Shown here: piece by piece, positions 34,014-41,493 of the stretch | Layout: each line of letters starts with the position of its first letter | How positions within the stretch are numbered: position 1 is the stretch's first letter | The notes under the pieces: model-generated | What the model was told of the DNA's origin: nothing | What the model saw: the letters and a program-made list of their open reading frames with translations, nothing else | Databases searched by the model: none | Assembly: GCA_026421205.1 (NCBI GenBank) | Contig: JAPKBM010000010.1 | Location: 1 to 59,409 of the forward strand | Reading direction: 5' to 3' | DNA from: Planctomycetota bacterium | GTDB taxonomy: Bacteria > Planctomycetota > UBA1135 | DNA: 59,409 bases | Program-made: the position numbers and the translations under genes

Positions 34014-34589
34014 TTATTGGAGCTCTTGGACCAGCGATTGGGCCAGGAGCTCGCTTTTCATTCCGGCCTCTTTTGCCGCCTGAAGAGCGTCTGTTTCGGA
34101 AAGACCTTCCTCAAGGGCACGCGCAAGTCCGAACAGGGCACCGACGCGATTACCACTTGCGCAGTGAATTAAGGTAAGCCCACGGGTACTTTTAGAAAGG
34201 AGATGACGTAGGCGGTTGGCGTCGGCGATGCGGACGGCCTTGCCCATTGGAATAGATGCATAACGAAGCCCGGCATTTTGGGCAGCCTCCGCCTCTCCTT
34301 TGTGCCCAGGCTCCGAGGGCATCCGCAGGTTAATGATTTGGGTATAACCCTTTTCCTTGAGACTAGAGAAATGAGCAATGTTTGGCTGTCCGCCTCCTGC
34401 AATGTTCTGGCGCAAGATACGAAAGTTCTTGATATCTAGTGCAACAGGAAGGGCGACCTCTGTTCTCTGGGGGGCTTGGAGGCAAGCTGCATTGCAAGAG
34501 TGGCGTGTGTCCTCGGTGTGCTCATGGAGAGCATGATGGAAAGTGGAACAGGCCGTGGCCAAAGCAAGGGGGAGGAGGGTCCAGCGCAT
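34014..34589 (-). CDS. Phosphatase-like lipoprotein (DUF442/BLH type)
   Basis: This is a 191-residue protein with a lipoprotein signal (LALATACST, Cys14). The rest has a protein-tyrosine-phosphatase-like layout: NFRILRQNIAGGGQPN, a LKEKGYTQIINLRM strand with the usual NLR, and the P-loop LIHCASGNRVGALFGL with catalytic Cys and Arg. The closest family is the beta-lactamase-hydrolase-like/DUF442 group, whose P-loop is also CASGNR. Substrate is unknown; location would be the periplasmic face. It follows plsC on the minus strand by 9 bases and probably shares its transcript. Confidence 0.78.
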   Translation of the reverse strand: MRWTLLPLALATACSTFHHALHEHTEDTRHSCNAACLQAPQRTEVALPVALDIKNFRILRQNIAGGGQPNIAHFSSLKEKGYTQIINLRMPSEPGHKGEAEAAQNAGLRYASIPMGKAVRIADANRLRHLLSKSTRGLTLIHCASGNRVGALFGLARALEEGLSETDALQAAKEAGMKSELLAQSLVQELQ

Positions 34590-34598
34590 GGATGAATT

Positions 34599-35300
34599 CT
34601 ACGTGCTTGGGTGAAAAGTTTGCTGGACAACAGCTTCGCACTGCAACGCAAGGGTTTTTCTGTCTGTTTCAATTATGGGTGGGGAAAAATAGACTTTGGC
34701 AGTAATAGACCCTCCTCGAAATAGTTTTCTTGCATGGCGGATTAAATGAGATTCGTCCACCCAAATAGCTTCTGGGCGGCTGTAATGGATAGAGGTCGGA
34801 ATGCAAGGCGTTTCTAGCTGAGCAGCGGCCGCAAAGAGAGATCGCTTAAAAGGAAGGAGTTTGGCACCATCACCGCACCAACCCTCAGGAAACAAGGTTA
34901 TGGTGGAGCCTCGGCTCAGAAACCAGCGCAAAAGTTCTGTCACCCGATGAGTATCCGCACGTTTTTCTCGGTCAATAAAAATGCTTCCACCGCAACGAGA
35001 CAAGAACCCCATCACAGCCCACTCATTTATTTCAGATTTCGACACGAAATTTGTGGGATAAAGAGAGGCTAAAACCAAAATATCAAGCCAAGAAAGATGA
35101 TTTGAAATGACAAAGGACCCTGGCGTTGGTCGTGGGCCCTGAGCTTGCACTTGTACTCGGTAAATCCGAAGAAGCCCTTGTGCCCAAACCCTTGTACTCC
35201 ATGCACCAAGCCGAGCTTTACGGTCAAGCCGGCCAAGGACAAACAAGGAGCCCAAGAGTGGAGCGGGCAAGACGAGGAGTGTCCAGAGAAGCGAAAGCAT
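34599..35300 (-). CDS. plsC: 1-acyl-sn-glycerol-3-phosphate acyltransferase
   Basis: This is a 233-residue membrane-bound acyltransferase from ATG 35300; upstream in-frame ATGs lie inside pntB. Motifs appear in order: the catalytic NHLSWLD (the family HxxxxD box), a GSIFIDRE block, LFPEGWCGDG (the FPEG substrate box) and PCIPTSIHYS. It has one N-terminal transmembrane helix. It would acylate lysophosphatidate in phospholipid synthesis. The start is 12 bases after the pntB stop, suggesting coexpression with transhydrogenase, an unusual pairing. Confidence 0.9.
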   Translation of the reverse strand: MLSLLWTLLVLPAPLLGSLFVLGRLDRKARLGAWSTRVWAQGLLRIYRVQVQAQGPRPTPGSFVISNHLSWLDILVLASLYPTNFVSKSEINEWAVMGFLSRCGGSIFIDREKRADTHRVTELLRWFLSRGSTITLFPEGWCGDGAKLLPFKRSLFAAAAQLETPCIPTSIHYSRPEAIWVDESHLIRHARKLFRGGSITAKVYFSPPIIETDRKTLALQCEAVVQQTFHPST

Positions 35301-35311
35301 AGGCTCCGAAC

Positions 35312-36745
35312 TTAGTTTTCTTTCAGCTCTGCAAGTATTTCGGTGAGAAATTGTTTTCCATCTCCGAAGCACATGTAGCAATTGTCTCTTTCAAAGAGCG
35401 GATTTTTAATGCCGGCGTATCCAGGTGAGAGGGACCGCTTGATTACGAGCACGGTTCCCGATTCGTGTGCGTTCAAAATTGGCATGCCCGCAATGGGAGA
35501 CTGTGGATTTTCAATGGCTTCGGGATTGACGACATCATTGGCGCCGATGATGACGGTGACGTCGGTAGTTTTAAAGTCTCCGTTGATGCGCTCTAATTCC
35601 CAAAGTTGTTCATAGGGGACATCGGATTCTGCCAAAAGCACGTTCATATGTCCTGGCATGCGACCCGCAACCGGGTGAATGCCATAGCGGACTGTGACAT
35701 CTCTGCTTTCCAACTCTTCGCCGAGTTCCTTGACGACGTGCTGTGCTTGGGCAACTGCCATGCCGTAACCAGGAATAAAGATGACAGAGGTTGCTGCATC
35801 TAAAATCATGGCTGCCTCTTCAGCGCCGGCGGATTTTACAGATTCGTACTCCGTGGCACTGGCGCCGCCGGTAGTTGGAGCATCACCGCCAAATCCACCA
35901 ATCAGCACATTGCCGAGAGAGCGGTTCATGGCTTTGCACATGATGATGGTGAGAATCATGCCAGATGCACCGACAAGCGCGCCGGCCACAATGAGGAGGG
36001 GATTGCCAATGACAAAGCCGGCCATGGAGGCGGCTATGCCGGAATAGGAGTTCAGCAAAGAAACCACGACGGGCATGTCTGCGCCGCCAATTGGGAGCAC
36101 TGAAATCACTCCGAAGACCGCGGCGCACGCCGTGAGGCCAAGAATCATGATGGCGGGGTCAAAAGAGCCTTGGTGGAACGCTGCAAGATATCCTAAAGCA
36201 AGCCCTCCAAGGAGAGAGCCGGCTACAAGCAAATGGCGCATCGGAAGAAGAATCGGATTTCCGGAGATTTTTCCGGAGAGCTTGGCCATTGCCAATAGCG
36301 ACCCTGTGAAAGTAATCGTGCCCACTAAAACAGAAAGAACGACGGCAACTCCCCAAACGTCCGGCCCCAGAATGACATTTTCTGGCGTAATGGTGGCGCC
36401 ATATTTTCGGCCCCAAAACTCACTGAGTGCTACAAAGGTGGAAGCCAGGCCACCGATTCCGTTAAGCAGGGCAACCAGCTCTGGCATTCCTGTCATTTCC
36501 ACGCGCCTCGCCATGAGTGCGCCAATGCTAGCGCCAATGGCCAAGCCGATGGCCACCATGGTCCAGTCCAACTGAATGCCGATGCCAGGAGAAACCAAGG
36601 TCACGACAATGGCTAAGAGCATGCCGACGCCAGCAAGTTGATTGCCAGATCGGGCGGTCTTGACTTTTCCAAGCCGCTTGATCCCTAGAATGAAAAGGGC
36701 GGTTGCAAGGAGGTAAAAAGCTTGTGCGGGGTCGAAATTATCCAT
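35312..36745 (-). CDS. pntB: NAD(P) transhydrogenase beta subunit
   Basis: PntB is the NADPH-binding and membrane subunit of proton-translocating transhydrogenase. The 477-residue product has about eight or nine N-terminal helices, including the conserved GGADMPVVVSLLNSYSGIAAS segment. A soluble NADP-binding domain follows, with PGYGMAVAQAQH, YGIHPVAGRMPGHMNVLLAE, IGANDVVNPEA and KRSLSPGYAGIKNPLF. The gene is third in the pntA1-pntA2-pntB order, with 9 bases after pntA2. The split alpha subunit is common outside the Enterobacteria. Confidence 0.96.
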   Translation of the reverse strand: MDNFDPAQAFYLLATALFILGIKRLGKVKTARSGNQLAGVGMLLAIVVTLVSPGIGIQLDWTMVAIGLAIGASIGALMARRVEMTGMPELVALLNGIGGLASTFVALSEFWGRKYGATITPENVILGPDVWGVAVVLSVLVGTITFTGSLLAMAKLSGKISGNPILLPMRHLLVAGSLLGGLALGYLAAFHQGSFDPAIMILGLTACAAVFGVISVLPIGGADMPVVVSLLNSYSGIAASMAGFVIGNPLLIVAGALVGASGMILTIIMCKAMNRSLGNVLIGGFGGDAPTTGGASATEYESVKSAGAEEAAMILDAATSVIFIPGYGMAVAQAQHVVKELGEELESRDVTVRYGIHPVAGRMPGHMNVLLAESDVPYEQLWELERINGDFKTTDVTVIIGANDVVNPEAIENPQSPIAGMPILNAHESGTVLVIKRSLSPGYAGIKNPLFERDNCYMCFGDGKQFLTEILAELKEN

Positions 36746-36754
36746 GATCGTTCT

Positions 36755-37045
36755 CTACTTCTTTTTCTTTTTGGATTGAAACATGGCGAGCATGCGGTCT
36801 GTCACGAGAAAACCACCAATGACGTTGATGGTGGCAAAGGCAATGGCGCAAATGCCAAGAATTTTTGCGGCAGAACCTTCGGCGCCAAATTGTGCGCACA
36901 TTAAGGCGCCCACAATGGTGATTCCTGAAATAGCGTTGGCGCCGGACATTAATGGGGTATGCAAAGTAGGGGGTACTTTGGAAATAAGTTCATTGCCGGC
37001 AAAGATTGCTAAGACAAAAACAAAAAGCATGAGAAGGAAAATCAT
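36755..37045 (-). CDS. pntA2: NAD(P) transhydrogenase alpha subunit, membrane part
   Basis: This is a 96-residue membrane segment corresponding to the C-terminal part of fused PntA. It has about three helices with VPPTLHTPLMSGANAISGITIVGAL, the family core, and a very basic C-terminus. It overlaps pntA1 by 4 bases. Together with PntA1 and PntB it builds the proton channel. Confidence 0.94.
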   Translation of the reverse strand: MIFLLMLFVFVLAIFAGNELISKVPPTLHTPLMSGANAISGITIVGALMCAQFGAEGSAAKILGICAIAFATINVIGGFLVTDRMLAMFQSKKKKK

Positions 37046-38160
37046 GAGTCGTCTCCAGTTTTGTGAAGGGATCCTGCGGTAATTTCGTTTTCAAGATCCA
37101 AGATGCGCCGTCGTTCTTGTCCTTCTTCCACTTTTGGGAAGACGTGCTTGACGACTTCAAGAAGGTTGCGAGAGTAAAGCTCTGACGCATGAACCGGCAC
37201 GGTGGCCGGGATGTTTGAGGTTCCCACAATGGTGACCCCGTTATGTCGCACGTTTACACCCTCTTGGGAAAGCTCACAGTTTCCACCTTGTTCGATTGCA
37301 AGGTCTACAATGACGGAGCCCAACTTCATGGTTTCTACCATGGATGTTGGAATGAGCAAGGGGGCTTTGCGGCCAGGGATTTGTGCAGTAGTGATGACAA
37401 CGTCAGCCTCGGCAACCTTGGCGGCCACGGCTTCAGCCTGACGTTTTTTGTAGTCATCCGATGCTTCCGCGGCGTAAACGCTTTCTTCTTCCGCACCTTC
37501 GTCGGGGGCGACGTCAATGAATTTTGCGCCCAAGGACTCCACCTGTTCTTTGACCTCGGGTCGGATGTCTGTGGCCTCTACAAGAGCGCCTAGTCGTTTT
37601 GCTGTGGCAATGGCCTGAAGTCCAGCAACGCCCACGCCAAAAATAACCACCTTGGCCGGCTTCACCGTTCCCGCGGCGGTCATTAAGAGTGGAAAGTATT
37701 TTCCAAGAGTCGTAGCGCCCAAAAGAACGGCTTTATAGCCCGCAATATTGGCCTGGGAGCTCAGGGCATCCATCTTTTGCGCCAAAGTTGTGCGGGGAAC
37801 GCATTCCATGGCCCAGGCGTGAATACCCGACCGAGTGATCGCGGCAGTTTCCTCAGGAAATTCACCGGCCCTTAGAAAGGAGACAAGGAGAACGTCTTTG
37901 GGATACGTACTGATTTCTGTGCAGGTCGGCGTAGCTACTTTTAGGAGAACCTGAGTATCTGCGGGGCAAGCGGATCCGGCAGGAAGGATGTCGGCGCCGG
38001 CTGCTTGATAATCCTCATCTGGCATACAGGCAGAAATCCCTGCGCCAGCTTCGATGCGCACAGTAAGGCCGTCTTTTACCATTCGGCCGACAGTTTCCGG
38101 AGTTGCCGCAACACGCGTTTCACCGCTGCGAATTTCTTTGGGGACAAAAATGACCGTCAT
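37042..38160 (-). CDS. pntA1: NAD(P) transhydrogenase alpha subunit, NAD(H)-binding part
   Basis: This is a 372-residue soluble domain from ATG 38160, which has a good AGGA site 8 bases upstream; the open frame before it lacks similarity. The N-terminus VIFVPKEIRSGETRVAATP is typical, and the Rossmann site is FGVGVAGLQAIATAKRLGA. QIPGRKAPLLIP and GSVIVDLAIEQGGNCE match the NAD-binding cleft. Alanine dehydrogenase is related but lacks the pntA2-pntB neighbours. It is first in the pnt operon, divergent from the methyltransferase gene. Confidence 0.95.
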   Translation of the reverse strand: MTVIFVPKEIRSGETRVAATPETVGRMVKDGLTVRIEAGAGISACMPDEDYQAAGADILPAGSACPADTQVLLKVATPTCTEISTYPKDVLLVSFLRAGEFPEETAAITRSGIHAWAMECVPRTTLAQKMDALSSQANIAGYKAVLLGATTLGKYFPLLMTAAGTVKPAKVVIFGVGVAGLQAIATAKRLGALVEATDIRPEVKEQVESLGAKFIDVAPDEGAEEESVYAAEASDDYKKRQAEAVAAKVAEADVVITTAQIPGRKAPLLIPTSMVETMKLGSVIVDLAIEQGGNCELSQEGVNVRHNGVTIVGTSNIPATVPVHASELYSRNLLEVVKHVFPKVEEGQERRRILDLENEITAGSLHKTGDDS

Positions 38161-38241
38161 GGTTTTCCTGAGGAGAAGGGGGGGAGGAGCACTTTTCTGA
38201 TGCCTTGACTCTGGGCGCACGAGCGGAAAAGTAGCGGAGCA

Positions 38242-39129
38242 TTGTATCCTTCTGCCGTGCATGTGTTTCCCCACCCCGAATTTGCGAATTATGAGTTATT
38301 GGACTCAGGCCGCGGTGAAAAGCTAGAGCGTTTTGGAGACTATGTCCTCCGCCGGCCTGACCCGCAGGCTTTATGGAAGCCTAAGTTGTCTTCAGAGGCC
38401 TGGAGTGATGCGGATCTACGATTTGTCAGAGAGTCCGACCGCGGGGGCCGATGGGACGGCAGTGCACCAAAGTCGTGGAATGTTGACCTTGGCAAGGGAG
38501 CCTGTGTTCGGATTCAGCCGACGCCTTTTAAGCATGTTGGCTTATTTCCTGAGCAGGCGAGCAATTGGGATTATGCGGAAAAGCAGCGAGTTGTCTTGGC
38601 CAAACAGGGGATTGAGCAACCGCGCTTGCTGAATCTATTTGGCTACACGGGCGCAGCCACAATTTTGGCTGCACGTGCGGGGTGGGCGGTCACGCATTGT
38701 GATGCCAGCCGGGCGTCGATGGACTGGGCCGCAGAAAATGCTCAGCGATCTGGTTTGGACGAAAAGGCCGTTCGTTGGATGCTGGAAGATGCCGCTAAAT
38801 TTGCTGCACGAGAACAGCGACGCGGGAAAACGTATCACGGAATTTTGCTGGACCCTCCCCATTATGGCCGTGGACCGAAAGGAGAGAAGTGGCAGTTTGA
38901 AACAGACATTGCTCCGCTTTTGACTTCGTGTCAGGGTTTACTGGATGAAATGGCGGGGTCATTTTTGGTTTTGTCAACCTATGCCATTGGCTATTCTCCC
39001 TTGGCCTTTTCAAATATGCTGCAGGAGTTTCCAAGCGTGACGGTGGAAACAGGGGAACTGGCTTTACCCGAGAAGGGGAATGAGCGTTTTTTGCCGTGTG
39101 GTTTTTGTGCGCGGGCTGTGCGGGTTTAA
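38242..39129 (+). CDS. Class I SAM-dependent methyltransferase, RlmI/RlmK-like
   Basis: This is a 295-residue methyltransferase. The SAM site is LNLFGYTGAATILAARAG near residue 133, followed by an acidic strand-2 segment and the catalytic ILLDPPHYGRGPKG near residue 210, the DPP box of RNA m5C/m2G enzymes. GLFPEQASNWD before it is typical of the SAM10/RlmI-type group, so rRNA is the expected substrate. The start is uncertain: TTG 38242 is the longest, while GTG 38257 or 38263 would drop a few residues. It lies alone between divergent pnt and an intergenic region of 313 bases. Confidence 0.83.
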   Translation: MYPSAVHVFPHPEFANYELLDSGRGEKLERFGDYVLRRPDPQALWKPKLSSEAWSDADLRFVRESDRGGRWDGSAPKSWNVDLGKGACVRIQPTPFKHVGLFPEQASNWDYAEKQRVVLAKQGIEQPRLLNLFGYTGAATILAARAGWAVTHCDASRASMDWAAENAQRSGLDEKAVRWMLEDAAKFAAREQRRGKTYHGILLDPPHYGRGPKGEKWQFETDIAPLLTSCQGLLDEMAGSFLVLSTYAIGYSPLAFSNMLQEFPSVTVETGELALPEKGNERFLPCGFCARAVRV

Positions 39130-39442
39130 TGAATTGAGACGGTAGGCGGGGGCAGTATCACCTTGTATAAACAACGCCTTTTGAGTTGAGACAATGAAAT
39201 CATTTCTCATCACCCTCTTGTTCTGGGTATTAGTTTTTCCGTTATTCCGACAAAGAACCACTTTGTTGCCACGTTATTTTCAGAGATGAAGGGCATGGAG
39301 ATGCGCATGGCGCTTGTTTTCCAGAATTTTTGTGCGGAGGCTATGAATTAATGCAACTTGAGGGAAGCACGATTCAAAAGAAACCAGAATAAGAAGTGCC
39401 TTTTCCTTTGAAGGAAAATGAATACAAAGTAATTTATTTAAA
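39130..39442. other. Intergenic stretch with a possible decayed small exported gene
   Basis: These 313 bases hold no intact gene I can support. ATG 39194 opens 31 codons of signal-peptide type (MKSFLITLLFWVLVF). A +1 shift near the T5 run 39234-39238 would join it to a further 50 codons ending TAA 39390-39392, containing four cysteines and GHGDAHGACF. An AT-rich tail (39416-39442) precedes the convergent HAF-protein gene. Treat it as a possible frameshifted small secreted protein or chance. Confidence 0.3.
39401..39418. terminator. Short inverted repeat between convergent genes (weak terminator candidate)
   Basis: Perfect 8-base arms TTTTCCTT and AAGGAAAA with a 2-base centre lie in the convergent gap between the methyltransferase gene and the HAF-protein gene. 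There is no clean U tract beyond the stem on either strand, so terminator function is only possible. Confidence 0.25.
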
Positions 39443-40780
39443 TTAGTAGAGCGATTGATGCGTCACTGGGCTTGTTGCACATGCCCTGATGTCAACGGCC
39501 TGAAGGTAGACGGTTAAGTTTCTTGCGGATGCTGCAATGCGGAAAACTTCATACACGCGGCCGTCGGCGTCGGCGGTGGTTATCCGGCCAACAATAGGTT
39601 GATGAATGTCAACTTGAAGCCCAAGGCAGCCGGGAATATCTACTTGTCCCGAAGCCAGGCCATACACTAGGGCAACTCTTCCGTGGGGTGTGAAGCCTAA
39701 ACCAACCGTGTAATTGTCTTCTCCGGCAAGCCCAGGAAGGATGGACGAAAGTTGTGGCGCCGACAAGATGGGCGTCAACTTATACGCGCGCTTGTCTCCT
39801 GCGGCATTCGTACCCGTGCCACAAATTTCACCGACTTCATTGATTCCATCCGCGGAGGCAAGGTGAAAGCCATTGGTGTTAACTAGAGTATTTAAATCAG
39901 TAATGGATCCATTCTTCCAAATGGTGGCCTGTTGAACTCCATTGTTGTCTTGAGACCAACCGGTGATGGTGCCGGCATTATTGATGCTGTGCGTAAAGGC
40001 GTCTTGGCCAAGCGTGGGGAGTGCGGTCATGACGCCATTTTCCCAGAGAAAGGGCACGTAAACATTTGGAGTAGCACGAGACCAGCCGACGATTTGCCCT
40101 CGGTCATTAATATCTCGACCTTGAGAGTACGTGTCTCCTAGATCCCCAAGGTCTTGCAGGGCCCCGCCTTGCCAGAGAAATCCGCGAACTTCTCCGTCCA
40201 CACGGTTGGAGGAGCCGACGATGTCTCCAAGTCGATTCATGTTGAAGCTAAAGGTGTCTCCGCCGCCAAAATGACCAATGTCCTGTTCAATTGCTCCGTA
40301 TCGGAAAAAGGTATGGTAATTTGCAATTCCACTATTGAGGTTTGGTTCCAGAAAAAGACCCATCTGCATCCCCGCCTCGTTCACCGAGCGAATCATGCTG
40401 AAGTCACTGGTACCGAAGTGCACATCGTGAGTTTGTGTTCCATCCCAGTGGAAGGCATGAAAGGTATTTTGCCTTGCTCTGGATTGACCGTAAACATGAC
40501 CATTTTCATCGATACTGTAACCAAAGGCTAAGGCAGGCTTGATGGGGTCAATATCCGTTAAGCCGGTCCCGTCAAAAAAGATTGCGTGGAAGGCCTGAGA
40601 TCCAGAAGGAGCAGGAGACCCAGAGGTTCCACAAATCTGTCCGCGGTTGTTGATGTCTCCCGACCAGCTGGGGAGGTTTACGGAAAGGGCTCCGAGATCC
40701 GTCAGGGTGTAGTCCTGAGGGGCGATGACATTGGCGAGGGGGGCAACGGCGCAGAGGGTGAATGCAAATAACAAAGTCAT
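39443..40780 (-). CDS. Exported HAF-repeat protein
   Basis: This is a 445-residue protein with a signal peptide (MTLLFAFTLCAVAPLANVIA). Residues about 30-330 are HAF-type repeats: units such as DINDRGQIVGWSRA, SINNAGTITGWSQD and HAFHWDGTQTHDV recur about every 45 residues and likely form a beta-propeller. The last 105 residues are a beta-sandwich tail with the same general pattern as in the proteins encoded at 17211-19445 and 19439-21010. It is presumably secreted or surface-bound; the function is unknown. Its ATG lies only 23 bases from the start of the divergent pseudouridine synthase gene. Confidence 0.85.
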   Translation of the reverse strand: MTLLFAFTLCAVAPLANVIAPQDYTLTDLGALSVNLPSWSGDINNRGQICGTSGSPAPSGSQAFHAIFFDGTGLTDIDPIKPALAFGYSIDENGHVYGQSRARQNTFHAFHWDGTQTHDVHFGTSDFSMIRSVNEAGMQMGLFLEPNLNSGIANYHTFFRYGAIEQDIGHFGGGDTFSFNMNRLGDIVGSSNRVDGEVRGFLWQGGALQDLGDLGDTYSQGRDINDRGQIVGWSRATPNVYVPFLWENGVMTALPTLGQDAFTHSINNAGTITGWSQDNNGVQQATIWKNGSITDLNTLVNTNGFHLASADGINEVGEICGTGTNAAGDKRAYKLTPILSAPQLSSILPGLAGEDNYTVGLGFTPHGRVALVYGLASGQVDIPGCLGLQVDIHQPIVGRITTADADGRVYEVFRIAASARNLTVYLQAVDIRACATSPVTHQSLY

Positions 40781-40803
40781 GTCATTACTTTATCATGAGA
40801 TCC

Positions 40804-41493
40804 ATGATTGAGGTGCTCTACTCCGATAACCACGTTTTGGCGGTGCTGAAACCAGCAGGGGTGCCGGTAGTTCCCGATGCCAGTGAAGACTTCTCGGTGC
40901 TTGAAATGGCAAAGAGTTGGGTCAAATCGGAGTTTCAGAAGTCAGGCAATGTTTTTTTGGGTGTTGTGCATAGACTGGATCGACCGGTGTCCGGCATTGT
41001 AGTTTTTGCACGAACGAGCAAGGGCGCAGCGCGACTTTCAAAATCTTGGAAAGACGGTCAGGTCAAGAAATGGTATCAAGCATTTTCTTGCTCACCATGG
41101 AGTCAAGAAAAAATGGAAGGGGAAATTGAGCAGTGGCTTTGGAAGGATGGCAAGAAAAATAAAGTGCACCTTGTGACGGAGAGCCGGGAAGGTGCGAAGT
41201 TGGCAAAGACGAGGTGGGTTCTTGCTGCGCAGGAAAATGGGAACACATTTCTTTGGTTAGAAGCGGTCACTGGAAGGGCCCATCAACTTCGGGTGGCATG
41301 CCAAAGTTTGCAGGCGCCCCTTGCCGGGGATTTAAAATATGGAGCCGAAAACCCTTATGCGGATGGTCGACGGATTGGCTTGCATGCAGCGCGCCTAGAG
41401 TTCCCTCACCCAACGCGAGACGAAAACATTTCCATCACTGCCGACGCCGTATTTTGGCCGTCAATTGCCGCAGACACAATGCCTCCTGCATAG
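40804..41493 (+). CDS. RluA-family pseudouridine synthase
   Basis: This is a 229-residue enzyme from ATG 40804, the start that places IEVLYSDNHVLAVLKPAG as in the family; ATG 40795 is three codons upstream. The catalytic motif VVHRLDRPVSGIVVFA supplies the Asp nucleophile, and GRAHQLRVA and AARLEFPHP complete the RluA signature. There is no S4 domain, so it resembles the short RluA/TruC-like enzymes; the target uridine is unknown. Its final 88 bases overlap the convergent FAD dehydrogenase gene. Confidence 0.9.
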   Translation: MIEVLYSDNHVLAVLKPAGVPVVPDASEDFSVLEMAKSWVKSEFQKSGNVFLGVVHRLDRPVSGIVVFARTSKGAARLSKSWKDGQVKKWYQAFSCSPWSQEKMEGEIEQWLWKDGKKNKVHLVTESREGAKLAKTRWVLAAQENGNTFLWLEAVTGRAHQLRVACQSLQAPLAGDLKYGAENPYADGRRIGLHAARLEFPHPTRDENISITADAVFWPSIAADTMPPA

